A stretch of 42,839 nt of DNA from Rickettsiales bacterium (GCA_021299465.1 JAJTHB010000003.1:1-42839); one strand, 5' to 3'. Shown: positions 1 through 8,619, numbered from the stretch's first letter. Made by a program: numbers and translations. Notes: a model not told the origin generated them from the sequence alone.

Positions 1-2
1 CC

Positions 3-968
3 GACCAGAGCCTCTATCCGGCGGATTCGGTTCCGGCGGTGGTGAAGAAAATCAATAACTGCCTGATGCGCGCTGACCAGCTGCACCACGCCGAAGGCAA
101 AGACGATATTGATTGGCTGATGCCGATTGTGGCCGATGCTGAGGCAGGCTTTGGTGGCTCGCTTAATGCTTTTGAGCTGATGAAAGGTATGATCGAAGCA
201 GGCGCAGCCGGCGTTCATTTTGAAGACCAGCTCGCTTCGGCTAAGAAATGCGGCCATATGGGCGGCAAGGTGCTCGTTCCGGTTTCGGAACAAAACCAGA
301 AGCTGATTGCGGCGCGCTTAGCTGCGGATATCATGGATGTGCCCACCGCGATTGTCGCGCGCACAGATGCCAACGGTGCCTATCTCATCACCAGCGATAT
401 CGACCCGCTTGATGCTCCTTTTATCGAGAAAGAACGCACCTCGGAAGGCTTCTATAAATATAAAGGCGGCCTTGATGCAGCGATCATGCGCGGCATTGCC
501 TACGCCCCCTACTCCGACCTCGTCTGGTGTGAAACCAGCAAGCCGGATATCGCCGAAGCACGCCGCTTTGCCGAGGCGCTGCATAAGGCGCATCCGGGCA
601 AGCTGCTCGCTTATAACTGCTCGCCGTCGTTTAACTGGAAGAAAAATCTGGACGACGCGACGATTGCCAAATTCCAGACCGAGCTTGGCGCGATGGGCTA
701 CAAGTTCCAGTTTATCACGCTCGCAGGTTTCCACTCGCTGAACCACGGCATGTTCAGCCTCGCGAAAAGCTACAAAGAGCGCGGCATGAGCGGCTATGTT
801 GAATTGCAGCAGAAAGAATTCGCTGATGAGGCGCACGGCTTCACCGCGGTGAAACACCAGCGCGAAGTCGGTACCGGCTATTTCGATGAGGTGGCGAAAG
901 TTATCGCGGGCGGCCAGTCTTCCACCACGGCGCTTACCGGCTCCACCGAGGCAGAACAATTTCACTGA
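3..968 (+). CDS. aceA: Isocitrate lyase, 5'-truncated by the window edge
   Basis: Cleaves isocitrate to glyoxylate and succinate, the first step of the glyoxylate shunt that allows growth on acetate or fatty acids; cytosolic. The open frame enters from the window edge in frame 3 ([14 protein letters not shown] is typical isocitrate lyase), so the GTG at 39 is not the start. About 321 residues are present against the usual ~430, so roughly the first 100 are outside. The catalytic KKCGHMGGK signature is encoded near 239-265, and the substrate-binding stretches VARTDA and NCSPSFNW follow. It ends with TGA, about 64 bp before a parS site. The family call is very secure; the regulation cannot be seen because the promoter is outside the window. 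Confidence 0.96.
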   Translation, partial: DQSLYPADSVPAVVKKINNCLMRADQLHHAEGKDDIDWLMPIVADAEAGFGGSLNAFELMKGMIEAGAAGVHFEDQLASAKKCGHMGGKVLVPVSEQNQKLIAARLAADIMDVPTAIVARTDANGAYLITSDIDPLDAPFIEKERTSEGFYKYKGGLDAAIMRGIAYAPYSDLVWCETSKPDIAEARRFAEALHKAHPGKLLAYNCSPSFNWKKNLDDATIAKFQTELGAMGYKFQFITLAGFHSLNHGMFSLAKSYKERGMSGYVELQQKEFADEAHGFTAVKHQREVGTGYFDEVAKVIAGGQSSTTALTGSTEAEQFH

Positions 969-1032
969 GCATAACTTGCTTTGCTCAGGAAGCGGGAATT
1001 TGCTGTGAATATCCGGCGGCTATGCTAGAAAA

Positions 1033-1048
1033 TGTTTCACGTGAAACA
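1033..1048. promoter_or_regulatory. parS: parS centromere site (ParB binding)
   Basis: TGTTTCACGTGAAACA is a perfect 16-bp palindrome that fits the conserved bacterial parS consensus; the symmetry extends two further bases on each side (1031-1050). It sits between aceA and the Rieske gene, ending 14 bp before the latter's ATG. ParB/Spo0J spreads from such sites, which cluster around the replication origin. No parA or parB gene is in the window. I noticed no second complete copy. Confidence 0.85.
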
Positions 1049-1062
1049 TTTTTTTGCTACCC

Positions 1063-2109
1063 ATGACAAGCACTGAACTGATCTATGATTGTTGGTATGT
1101 CGCCGCACCAGCGGGAACGCTTGCACGCGGCAAGACCATCAAAGCTCAGATGCTTGGCGTCAAATTGCTGCTGGTACGCGGTGATGATGGAAGGGTCTCA
1201 GCGCTTCGGGATTTTTGCCCGCATCGTGGCATTCCGCTTTCTTACGGAACGTTCGACGGCAAGGAAATCGAATGCTGCTACCATGGCTGGCGGTTTGATT
1301 GCAGCGGTCAGTGCACCGCCATTCCCTCGCTTTCCGAAAGCGAAACCGTCGATATCTCGCGCATCCGCGCGCAATCCTTTCCCTGCCGCGAGCAAAACGG
1401 CCTGATCTGGGTCTATATCCCCGCACCCAAAACCCGAGCGCCGGAGCAGCTGCCACCGCTACCCGTTCTTCCCGGGCCTGAGAATTTGAGCTTCGATGTG
1501 GTGGATAGTGTTCACCTGCCGTGCAACATCGACCATGCGGTAATTGGCCTGATGGACCCTTCGCACGGGCCGTTTGTGCATGCCTCGTGGTGGTGGCGCA
1601 GCACCCGTTCGATGCATGAAAAGCAAAAACATTTCGCACCGACTGAGCGTGGCTTTAAGATGGTAGCACACAAGCCCTCTTCCAACTCGCGCGCTTATAA
1701 AATTCTCGGCGGCGAGCGCACCACCGAGATTGCTTTCGAGCTGCCCGGGCTTCGCAGCGAACATATCACCGTTGGCGATCGCCATATTGTGCTACTCACC
1801 GCACTCACTCCAATTGACGAGCAGAACACGGTGCTGCACCAGTTTGTGTTCACGACGATCAGCGCACTGAAGTTTCTGATGCCGCTACTAAAACCTTTTG
1901 GCAAAAAATTTATCCAGCAGGATGTGAGGGTGGTGAAGATGCAGCAGGAGGGGCTGACCGAAGGCCACCCATCACTGATGCTGCTCGGTGATGCCGACCA
2001 GCAGGCGCTATGGTATTTTAAGATCAAACGCGAGTTCTTAGCTGCGCAGCAAGCACGCGAACCGTTCGCCAATCCGATCAAGGAAAAAGTGCTGCGGTGG
2101 AAGAGTTAG
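1063..2109 (+). CDS. Rieske [2Fe-2S] non-heme iron oxygenase, alpha subunit
   Basis: A 348-aa aromatic ring-hydroxylating-type oxygenase. The N-terminal Rieske domain has the ligands C52-P-H54 and C71-C-Y-H74 (16 residues between the pairs, canonical). The C-terminal catalytic domain has an iron-binding D-x2-H-x4-H pattern in MDPSHGPFVH. The overall form resembles the VanA / PaO-like branch of single-component hydroxylases; the substrate cannot be inferred. The ATG at 1063 is preferred to the TTG at 1054, which lies in the T-rich stretch just after parS. No reductase or ferredoxin gene is adjacent, so electrons must come from elsewhere. The convergent dehydrogenase gene overlaps its end by 4 bp. 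Confidence 0.9.
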   Translation: MTSTELIYDCWYVAAPAGTLARGKTIKAQMLGVKLLLVRGDDGRVSALRDFCPHRGIPLSYGTFDGKEIECCYHGWRFDCSGQCTAIPSLSESETVDISRIRAQSFPCREQNGLIWVYIPAPKTRAPEQLPPLPVLPGPENLSFDVVDSVHLPCNIDHAVIGLMDPSHGPFVHASWWWRSTRSMHEKQKHFAPTERGFKMVAHKPSSNSRAYKILGGERTTEIAFELPGLRSEHITVGDRHIVLLTALTPIDEQNTVLHQFVFTTISALKFLMPLLKPFGKKFIQQDVRVVKMQQEGLTEGHPSLMLLGDADQQALWYFKIKREFLAAQQAREPFANPIKEKVLRWKS

Positions 2110-3446
2110 GCCACAATCACCGTTTTGATATTCACAAACTCATGAAGGCCGAACGGCCCAAGCTCTCGGCCATAGCCGCTTTCCTTAACACCGCCGAATG
2201 GTAGGCGCGGATCGCTGCGAACCATCATATTCACAAAACAAAGGCCGGAATCCACACGCTCACGCGCGATTTTTTCGGCGCGTGCCAGATCGGTTGAAAA
2301 CACCGCGCCGCCAAGGCCAAACGGCGTGTCGTTGGCGATTGCGATAGCCTCTTCTTCGTCTTTCGCTGGAATGATGATGGCGACCGGCCCGAAGAACTCT
2401 TCTTCGTAAGCTGCCATGCCTTTTTTCACATCCGAGAGAATGGTGGCCGGATAAAAAGCGGACTTGCCGCCGGGATTTTTGCCGCCGAGAACGAGGCGAG
2501 CGCCAGCGCTGACGCTGCGCATCACCTGCTCATGCAACTCATCGCGAAGATCGGCGCGCGACATCGGCCCAATCGTCGCCGCTGCAAACAGCTCTTTGAT
2601 TCCGGATTCAAAACGATCTTTATGCTTTTCAATCACAATCATCCTCTTGGCCGACACGCAGGACTGGCCGCAGTTATTTAAGCGACTAGCCGCGCAGGTT
2701 TTGATGGCGTGCTCTAAATCAGCATCTTCCAAAATGAGATAAGGATCGCTGCCCCCCAGCTCCAGCACTGTTTTTTTGAGATACTTGCCTGCCGCCGCAG
2801 CCACCGCCTTTCCCGCTGGCGTGCTGCCGGTCAGCGTGACGGCGCGAATACGCGGATCGGCAATCACTCGCTCGACACGGCTGCCGGGGATCAGAAGGCT
2901 GCGAAAGAGATGATCAGGTAGGCCTGCTTCCTTGAATATCGATTCAATGGCAAGCGCACAGCCGGGCGTGTTCGAGGCATGTTTAAGGAGCGCGCCATTA
3001 CCCGCAACCAACGTTGGGAATGCGTAGCGCAGCACCTGCCAGAACGGGAAATTCCACGGCATGACACCCAGCACAATGCCGATCGGCTGATAAGTGACAT
3101 AGCTCTTCCGGTATTCGGTGGGAACGATTTTATCCTGCAAAAATTCGGTGCCATGCTCAGCGTAATAACGCGCGGCAGAGGCGCATTTTTCAACCTCGGC
3201 GATGGATTCCTTGAAAGGCTTTCCCATTTCTTCGGTGATGATCGTGGCATAGCGATCTTTATTCTTCAGGATCACGTCGGACACACGCAATAGCGCTGCC
3301 GCCCGCTCAGCAACAGGCACCCGTCGCCATGCAAGAAACGCCTGATGCGTAGACGCAACGATGGCATCGACCTCTTCGTCATTATGAATAGCATAGCGGG
3401 CGATTTCTTCGCCGATTGCTGGATTGATAGCGATCTGATGGGTCAT
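2106..3446 (-). CDS. NAD(P)-dependent succinate-semialdehyde-type aldehyde dehydrogenase
   Basis: A 446-aa member of the aldehyde dehydrogenase superfamily, closest in feel to Sad/GabD-like enzymes that oxidise succinate semialdehyde to succinate. The general-base glutamate (E229 in LELGGSDP) and catalytic cysteine (C263 in GQSCVSAK) are both present, as is the PWNFPFWQ nucleotide-binding loop and the C-terminal [14 protein letters not shown] stretch. The ATG at 3446 has GAGGAA a few bases upstream; a TTG at 3458 is less likely. The substrate is inferred from family resemblance only. It converges on the Rieske oxygenase with a 4-bp overlap of the coding ends. Confidence 0.9.
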   Translation of the reverse strand: MTHQIAINPAIGEEIARYAIHNDEEVDAIVASTHQAFLAWRRVPVAERAAALLRVSDVILKNKDRYATIITEEMGKPFKESIAEVEKCASAARYYAEHGTEFLQDKIVPTEYRKSYVTYQPIGIVLGVMPWNFPFWQVLRYAFPTLVAGNGALLKHASNTPGCALAIESIFKEAGLPDHLFRSLLIPGSRVERVIADPRIRAVTLTGSTPAGKAVAAAAGKYLKKTVLELGGSDPYLILEDADLEHAIKTCAASRLNNCGQSCVSAKRMIVIEKHKDRFESGIKELFAAATIGPMSRADLRDELHEQVMRSVSAGARLVLGGKNPGGKSAFYPATILSDVKKGMAAYEEEFFGPVAIIIPAKDEEEAIAIANDTPFGLGGAVFSTDLARAEKIARERVDSGLCFVNMMVRSDPRLPFGGVKESGYGRELGPFGLHEFVNIKTVIVA

Positions 3447-3498
3447 GGGATTCCTCAAACGAAAAAACCATCATGCCGTATAAACGGTAAACAGCGTG

Positions 3499-3816
3499 TT
3501 AAAAACCGCTGCCCATGCCGATGCTTTCAAATGTGGAAGGAGTTTTAGAGGAAGCAAGCGAGAAGCGGCAGTAAGAAAAGCCCTCGTTCCAGCCTTGTTT
3601 ATACTGGTCATTCGCGGCCAGCTCCGGACGCTTTTTGAAGCCGTACATGACCTTGTAGTACCACGATCCTTCGGCCGAAATACCAGAATCGCAGCCATCT
3701 TCCCAACCCAGTGAATATTCGGGTGTACCCGCTGGATCGACCGTCAGCAGCCATGCCGGTCTGCACCCGCTGATGGCAAGCAACACGGCAACAAGAAGAA
3801 GGTTACGTTTTGACAT
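3499..3816 (-). CDS. Small lipoprotein of unknown function
   Basis: A 105-aa protein with an N-terminal KR, a hydrophobic stretch and a lipobox LAISGC, so C18 is the expected lipidated residue after signal peptidase II cleavage. The mature part is short and rich in Gly, Tyr and Trp (SLGWEDGCDSG, QGWNEGFSYCR), with two repeats of a G-W-x-x-G type and two further cysteines. I do not recognise the family. It stands alone: 52 bp separate its end from the dehydrogenase start, and 76 bp separate its start from the end of the 536-aa gene, all on the same strand. Confidence 0.7.
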   Translation of the reverse strand: MSKRNLLLVAVLLAISGCRPAWLLTVDPAGTPEYSLGWEDGCDSGISAEGSWYYKVMYGFKKRPELAANDQYKQGWNEGFSYCRFSLASSKTPSTFESIGMGSGF

Positions 3817-3892
3817 TTTTACCCCGAACTAACATGGCAGAATTATAAACTATTTTGGCCGGCTACACAAAAAACTAATTTGATAATACTCA

Positions 3893-5503
3893 TTAAGGTA
3901 AGGGTGGGTTATTGCCGGATCTTCCCCCTGGACCTGCGTTACGAATTGTTTCGATTGGCGGTGCCGCGCCAGCGCGTTCAAGAAGTCTCTTTACCCCTGT
4001 TGGCAATATGACAATCTCTGGCGGCTCTTTTGCTTCGGCCTGCGTTGATGTGGTTTTATGTTTATCCAGCGCCTTTACAATCCATTCCTGAATCACCTTC
4101 AAACTATCAGCAGGATCCTGACCATGCACGGCGTTGATAATAAATGGATGACTTGCTAAATGAATGATTCTGTGGCCTTGCAGGCTTGGCAACCGTACCG
4201 CGCGATCTGCAAACTCTGCCTCCATGTCGAAATGACGACTCTCGACCGTATGATCAATACCAAATTTCTTATCCTCGCCTTTTTTGGGATCTAATAGCGT
4301 GATTTCTGGCAATGATCTGTTCTTAAGTTCACCGTTGACGTCTTTGAGCACAGCATTGATGGTCGCGATCTGCCGACGAAGCTCTGCAACATCATGCGAT
4401 AAAAACTCAGAGGAAATTCTGAAGTAACGAGACTTATTTTCATCGCGCTTATCGTCACCATAACTCTTAATGCGCCAAACCTGTTCGTTTGGCTCAAGTG
4501 CATTAGTATTAAACATGTAGTCATGGCTTTTTTCAATTGGATCAGGCTCGGCATTTGGCAGCCCATCCTTTACATCGCGCATTTGCTGCTTGGTCATTAC
4601 ATTAAGAAAATAGTCCTGCGAGATAGGATGCTCAGGATCCGGGCTGGAGACAATGAATTGTCCATCATCATGAACCAAGCTGAATAAATCTGTATAAAAA
4701 TCCTGAGCTTGTTTGAGGCCCGAACTTTTACTGTAATAGTCTGTGCTCAAGTATGGATCCATGAAATCCATCATCGATGAAATATACATGGCCCCAACAC
4801 GAAGCTTTCTTTCGTCAAGCCAGCCCCTCAATTGATTCACGCGATCCCTATCACGAAGGTCAAAATTGAATAGCTGTATTTTGCCTGCTTTTGCTAACTC
4901 GCGAATCGCCGTGTAATTTTTCTTAGATAACCAACTCAGCTCACCCGCATTACCTGGCGTTTTTTCCAAATAGGTTTCCAATTCAACTTTCGTCTGAGGC
5001 TGATATTTCTTTTTATTCGCGCCGAATACGTTGAAATATTCCTTATATTCATCGCTCGTTTTACTTATGCCTAATTTTTTCTCTGGGCGTTCCTGATACC
5101 TCATGTAAAGGGGTACAAATCGTTCTTTGAATAACTCTGGCGTTGGGCAGCCTTTGATCAAGTTGATAACTTCTTGCATCGCTGAGATCTGCCCCTGGTT
5201 CACATCATAGAGAATGATTTGCTGAAAAGAGTGGCCTTTACCAAGGCCCGCTATCGAAACGATATCAAGACTTTTGAGGCCCGCTACACCCAGATAAACT
5301 TCATCATCTGCAATTCGTCGCGACCTGAGTTTGTTTTCAACATCCGATAGTTTCGATTTATCGAGCTCATTTTCTTTTCTGCTTTTGACGGACTCATTAA
5401 TCAGAAAAGGTTTTCGAAATACGAAGAAAGGATTGCCGGCAATGTAATGGCTTCCCAGCTCACCAGAGATCCTGTTGGTAGAATGCGGATTCCTAGAACT
5501 CAT
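3893..5503 (-). CDS. Uncharacterised 536-aa protein, possible methyltransferase-like core
   Basis: I do not recognise a named family. Residues ~60-110 (VYLGVAGLKSLDIVSIAG then IILYDVNQGQ) look like the first strand-loop and the acidic second strand of a Rossmann-type SAM-binding fold, and a later VGAMYISSMMDFMD segment could be the matching strand 4. The rest is hydrophilic and Lys/Asp rich, with a Pro-rich C-terminus (GRSGNNPPLP). There is no signal peptide or membrane segment. The gene is more AT-rich than its neighbours and has no operon partner, which suggests transfer or fast evolution. A secreted effector is possible but the sequence does not show it. The ATG at 5503 has AGGG just upstream. 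Confidence 0.6.
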   Translation of the reverse strand: MSSRNPHSTNRISGELGSHYIAGNPFFVFRKPFLINESVKSRKENELDKSKLSDVENKLRSRRIADDEVYLGVAGLKSLDIVSIAGLGKGHSFQQIILYDVNQGQISAMQEVINLIKGCPTPELFKERFVPLYMRYQERPEKKLGISKTSDEYKEYFNVFGANKKKYQPQTKVELETYLEKTPGNAGELSWLSKKNYTAIRELAKAGKIQLFNFDLRDRDRVNQLRGWLDERKLRVGAMYISSMMDFMDPYLSTDYYSKSSGLKQAQDFYTDLFSLVHDDGQFIVSSPDPEHPISQDYFLNVMTKQQMRDVKDGLPNAEPDPIEKSHDYMFNTNALEPNEQVWRIKSYGDDKRDENKSRYFRISSEFLSHDVAELRRQIATINAVLKDVNGELKNRSLPEITLLDPKKGEDKKFGIDHTVESRHFDMEAEFADRAVRLPSLQGHRIIHLASHPFIINAVHGQDPADSLKVIQEWIVKALDKHKTTSTQAEAKEPPEIVILPTGVKRLLERAGAAPPIETIRNAGPGGRSGNNPPLP

Positions 5504-5890
5504 GCCCTGCCATGAAATTAATTTTGATTAATTTATAGCACAATATGGTAAAGTTAAGGTTTATAGTTCCGTGACAATTGAAGTGCTTAATGTTTATTAA
5601 TTTATATTAAGATGACATTTTTATGACAGCCGCAATCACATGAATCATCGTTTTAATTATTTTAAACAATGGATTAGCCGATTTATGGCCAGAATCCCAA
5701 ATATAGGCAATCATATACCAATCGAGCGGATATAACACAGACTCAAAAAATTTGTCACATGAGATCGAAACAGCAACGGTTAGTGGCAGGGGTGGGATTC
5801 GCTTGCTAGACATGATGCAGATGCGGTACCGCCCCATCAAAAGCGATGATTTTGAGCAAAACACTTTTCATTGATTCTTGATCGGCCAGT
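5504..5890. other. AT-rich intergenic stretch without a convincing gene
   Basis: Between the 536-aa gene and the disrupted reading frame at 5891-6103. It contains one 85-codon open frame on the minus strand (5607-5864) that lacks a recognisable domain and a ribosome-binding site. I see no repeat, RNA gene or clear terminator. Confidence 0.4.
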
Positions 5891-6103
5891 TCACAAAGCG
5901 TTTAATTTCTTACGAACGTCTTGCCTCACGGCTGCGACGAGTGAATCGCCGGAGGTAACATCCATATAATTATTACGAACCCGTAGTCCCAAATGGATTG
6001 CAAAGACAGGTTTGAAATCTCAACCCTGCATAACGTGATGTTCAATCCAGCTAAGCTTAGCGGCACTGCCGTGACTATTCTGATAGTGTCGTGACGTTAT
6101 CAT
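5891..6103 (-). pseudogene. Remnant of a small protein gene with an in-frame TGA
   Basis: On the minus strand an ATG at 6103 opens a frame of 70 codons that reads well except for one TGA at 6020-6022. Before it: SWIEHHVMQG; after it: DFKPVFAIHLGLRVRNNY and onward to SGDSLVAAVRQDVRKKLNAL. The amphipathic, protein-like composition on both sides of the stop argues for a decayed gene and not for random frame. I do not recognise the family. The ECF sigma gene begins on the opposite strand 85 bp away, so the frame lies where that gene's promoter should be. Confidence 0.4.
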
Positions 6104-6188
6104 CCTTAACGCCTTGTCGTTTACATGCAATACTCTACAATGAACGTTCGGTAGGGGTACACATTAGAAAAACGTGGGGCCATTTGGC

Positions 6189-6731
6189 ATGGTTGCATCT
6201 GAAAATAAATATGCGGAAATCAGCGCTTTGATGCTTGCCGGTCTTGACGGAGATCAGGCAGCGTATGGTAAGTTCCTAAGCACGATCGCACCGATGCTTC
6301 GCCGGATGGTAAGCAGGAAACTTTCGCAGCCCGATGTTGAAGACGTAGTGCAAGAGATATTGATTTCAATCCATAAAGCCCGTCATACCTATGATGGCAA
6401 GCGCCCGATCATGCCTTGGCTGTATTCTATCGCGACTTTCCGCATCACCGACCATTTACGCAAGCATTATTCGCAAATGCGTCACCAGAGCGTTGATATC
6501 GCCGATTTTGAAAATATTTTATCGGATGTAACCGAAGAAGCATCGAACCACGAATCCATAGAAGAACTACTAGAAAACGTTCCTGAAAAGCATAAACGAA
6601 TTCTGACTCTGATGCATGTGGAAGGTTATACGGCCAAAGAAGTGGGTAAGAAAATGGGGATGAATGAATCTGCCGTGAAAGTGGCAGCGCATCGAGCGAT
6701 CAAAAAAATTAGAGGAAAATTTGGAACATGA
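6189..6731 (+). CDS. sigF: ECF sigma factor, SigF type
   Basis: A 180-aa extracytoplasmic-function sigma factor. Region 2 spans roughly residues 25-95 (DVEDVVQEILISIHKARHTYD, PWLYSIATFRITDHLR) and region 4 residues ~125-175 (EKHKRILTLMHVEGYTAKEV, MNESAVKVAAHRAIKKIR). In Caulobacter the SigF-NrsF pair controls metal and oxidant response genes, including a bufferin operon; here the same kinds of gene lie immediately downstream, so the role is inferred to be the same. The start is ambiguous: the ATG at 6189 follows a GTGGGG about 9 bp upstream, and a GTG at 6174 would add five residues. The stop overlaps the anti-sigma start by ATGA, so the two are translationally coupled. Confidence 0.9.
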   Translation: MVASENKYAEISALMLAGLDGDQAAYGKFLSTIAPMLRRMVSRKLSQPDVEDVVQEILISIHKARHTYDGKRPIMPWLYSIATFRITDHLRKHYSQMRHQSVDIADFENILSDVTEEASNHESIEELLENVPEKHKRILTLMHVEGYTAKEVGKKMGMNESAVKVAAHRAIKKIRGKFGT

Positions 6732-7378
6732 GTAATACTGCTGATTTAATTGCGAGTTTGAGTGCTGAAGCAAAATCAACCAGCAAAGTCAGAGCACCCT
6801 CTTATTGGTCTATCCGTTTGCTGGCTGTCCTTACAATATACGCCATCGGTTGCCAGTTGTTTCTTGGACTGAGAGCCGATTTGCCCTTACAGCTTGTGCG
6901 CCCGTTATTTGCGCTGGAAACATTATTGCTGACCTTGTTATTACTCACCAGTGCCATTGCCGCCACGCTGGCGATGTATCCCGATGTCTACCAAAGACCA
7001 GGATTTCTGAAGCTGCCCTATATCGTTTTTGCGTTACTGGCGATGCTGATGTGCTTTCAGTTATGGATGCCTATCGATAGTCGCATGGTCATACCTGATG
7101 GCCCTGACGTGCATACCATTGAATGTGCCCTTTGTATTGCATCAGCCGCACTCATCCCTTCGGCGCTTATGTTTGTTTTACTGCGCAAAGGCGCAAGCAT
7201 ACGGCAACTTCAAGCAGGATCATTCGCCGTGCTAACGGCAACGGCTATCGGCTGTTTGACGCTTAGATTGTCTGAAGAAAATGATTCCATCATGCATTTG
7301 CTGCAATGGCATTATCTACCAACCCTGCTCTTCGCCGCGCTGGGCGCATTGGCGGGTAAATGGCTGTTAAAGTGGTAG
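6728..7378 (+). CDS. nrsF: NrsF-type anti-sigma factor (DUF1109), six membrane helices
   Basis: A 216-aa integral membrane protein with about six hydrophobic segments (from SIRLLAVLTIYAIGC near residue 30 to the last helix near 210), matching the DUF1109/NrsF family that holds the SigF-type sigma at the inner membrane. Family members sense through a pair of cysteines between helices; here cysteines occur in TIECALCIASA (C136 and C139 region), which would be the candidate sensor pair. It is coupled to the sigma gene by a 4-bp ATGA overlap. Release of the sigma would turn on the downstream operon. The family assignment rests on topology, length and context. Confidence 0.85.
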   Translation: MSNTADLIASLSAEAKSTSKVRAPSYWSIRLLAVLTIYAIGCQLFLGLRADLPLQLVRPLFALETLLLTLLLLTSAIAATLAMYPDVYQRPGFLKLPYIVFALLAMLMCFQLWMPIDSRMVIPDGPDVHTIECALCIASAALIPSALMFVLLRKGASIRQLQAGSFAVLTATAIGCLTLRLSEENDSIMHLLQWHYLPTLLFAALGALAGKWLLKW

Positions 7379-7495
7379 TTTAAATCACCAAATAAAAAGC
7401 ACCATAACTGTACAACCAAACGCTGCCAGATAATCGTATGAGTATTAATAAGCTGTCAAAGCTACCGTAATTATCCACCTACTTATCGCCACGAC

Positions 7496-8092
7496 TTACC
7501 TGCTATGCGCAGCAATTATCAGCTCTGCTGTTTTCTTGCCTTGTTTGGCCGCATCTTTTAATCCACCAACAAACCATGTGGTGTATGCACCGGCGATACA
7601 TCCGGCTATTTGTTCTGCAACGGCACGCGGCTTGACCAGATTTGCATCACGGGCGAATTGCTCCAAATGATCTGTTAAGAAGTTATAATGATTTTCACAC
7701 ACCCGCCGAACAGGGCTATCACGATCCGTATATTCACTGGCGGCGTTAATGAATGGACAGCCATAGCAATCCGGCTCTTTAAAAAAAAGATGCATTTCAT
7801 CGAAAAGGATCGTTAATCGGTCTGTCGGCGATAATCCCTTCCTGTTCCATGCCTTGGTATAATTGCTGCGATGAAGCTCGCTTAAATATTGCAGTGTTTC
7901 TTCGATCAGCTCATCTTTGTTTTGGAAATGGTGGTAAAGCGTGGCCTTAGTTATATCCACTGCTTTTGAAATAGCCTCGACACCTGTGGCTTTGTAGCCA
8001 TGCTTGTAGAAAACCTTTGCGGCTGTGTCGAGTATTCGGTTTTTTGTATTCTTTGACTTGGGCATAGCTCGTTTATTTTTAGCTTCTAACAT
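7496..8092 (-). CDS. TetR/AcrR-family repressor
   Basis: A 198-aa regulator. The N-terminal helix-turn-helix (residues ~20-65: RILDTAAKVFYKHGYKATGV, ITKATLYHHFQNKDELIE) is classic TetR. The ligand domain carries the GCPFINAASEY stretch, with C-Y-G-C just ahead of it, a possible thiol or metal switch. It is divergent from the peptide gene at 8289, and the shared 196-bp region contains half-sites ACCGA/TCGGT overlapping a TATAAT box, so repression of that operon is a reasonable inference. The ATG at 8092 has GGAA upstream; an in-frame ATG at 8065 is an alternative start. The ligand is unknown. Confidence 0.9.
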   Translation of the reverse strand: MLEAKNKRAMPKSKNTKNRILDTAAKVFYKHGYKATGVEAISKAVDITKATLYHHFQNKDELIEETLQYLSELHRSNYTKAWNRKGLSPTDRLTILFDEMHLFFKEPDCYGCPFINAASEYTDRDSPVRRVCENHYNFLTDHLEQFARDANLVKPRAVAEQIAGCIAGAYTTWFVGGLKDAAKQGKKTAELIIAAHSR

Positions 8093-8108
8093 TTATTTTC
8101 CAATGCCT

Positions 8109-8134
8109 GTAACTATACCCGTTAATTCAGCGAA
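8109..8134 (+). promoter_or_regulatory. Candidate SigF-type promoter for the bufferin-like operon
   Basis: GTAACT (8109-8114), 16 bp, CGAA (8131-8134). This is close to the GTAACC-N16-CGAA pattern that I recall for the Caulobacter SigF regulon. It would give a leader of about 150 nt before the peptide gene. Function is inferred. Confidence 0.5.
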
Positions 8135-8211
8135 TCACGTTCATGTAATCGCGATGTAAATTTACAAACATTTCACTTGAATGAGTAAAACATCAAAATT
8201 ATAAAACTGTC

Positions 8212-8240
8212 AACCGAATGGTCGGTATAATTATTCGGTT
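8212..8240. promoter_or_regulatory. Operator with ACCGA/TCGGT half-sites over a TATAAT box
   Basis: AACCGAAT (8212-8219) and ATTCGGTT (8233-8240) form a perfect 8-bp inverted repeat with 13 bp between. Within it ACCGA-N4-TCGGT (8213-8226) is a second, tighter palindrome that abuts TATAAT (8226-8231). The overlap of symmetry and -10 box in the region shared with a divergent tetR gene points to a TetR operator. Confidence 0.6.
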
Positions 8241-8288
8241 ACAGGAACTAAATATAAACCAATTAATCACATCAAGGAGGTCTCTCAC

Positions 8289-8591
8289 ATGTCTATCAAT
8301 AAAACTCTTGCTACCGCTGCTCTCGCAGGCCTCTTAAGCTCTGCTTTTACGCTCACTGCTTTCGCTGCAGAAGATAAAGCTCCAGCAGCATCTAAAACCG
8401 AAGCTGCAAAAGAAAAAAGCGCTTGCAGCGGCAAAGAAGGCTGCGGCAGCAAAGATGGTAAAGAAAAGCACTCCTGCAACGGCAAAGAGAGCTGCGGCAG
8501 TAAGGATGGTAAAGAAAAAAGCTCGTGCAGTGGAAAAGAAGGCTGTGGCAGCAAAGATGGCGCTGAAGGCAGCAAAAAAGAGGCAAAATAA
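8289..8591 (+). CDS. bufA: Secreted Cys-repeat precursor peptide (bufferin/oxazolin-like)
   Basis: A 100-aa protein with a Sec signal peptide (hydrophobic residues 7-25, cleavage expected after AFA at about 26). The mature part carries three near-identical 17-residue repeats with cysteines at 46/52, 63/69 and 80/86, each of form C-x-G-K-E-x-C-G-S-K-D-G. Peptides of this kind are substrates of MNIO (DUF692) enzymes, which convert cysteines to thiooxazole-type heterocycles and give copper-binding bufferins. The downstream gene encodes such an enzyme, which supports the call. A strong AAGGAGG lies 8 bp upstream of the ATG. Its spacing of Cys differs from the EGKCG motif I recall for related peptides, so the exact subfamily is uncertain. 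Confidence 0.82.
   Translation: MSINKTLATAALAGLLSSAFTLTAFAAEDKAPAASKTEAAKEKSACSGKEGCGSKDGKEKHSCNGKESCGSKDGKEKSSCSGKEGCGSKDGAEGSKKEAK
8424..8574 (+). repeat. Three 51-bp tandem repeats within the precursor gene
   Basis: Three in-frame units of 51 bp encode the 17-residue Cys repeats. The units differ mostly at synonymous sites, which suggests selection on the protein and not very recent duplication. Confidence 0.75.
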
Positions 8592-8619
8592 GCTCCTGCT
8601 GATTGTCTAATCAGGGAAG

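Noticed and set aside
5607-5864. 85-codon frame on the minus strand
   Set aside because: No ribosome-binding site, no domain and an unlikely amino-acid makeup in an AT-rich gap.
5955-5980. A second SigF-like promoter (GTAAC, then CGAA) upstream of sigF
   Set aside because: The spacing differs by one base from the better site at 8109, it lies over 200 bp from the gene, and it falls in the gene remnant.
8424-8574. CRISPR-like or non-coding tandem repeat
   Set aside because: The repeats are in frame, code for the Cys modules and have no spacers. I saw no CRISPR array or cas gene anywhere in the window.
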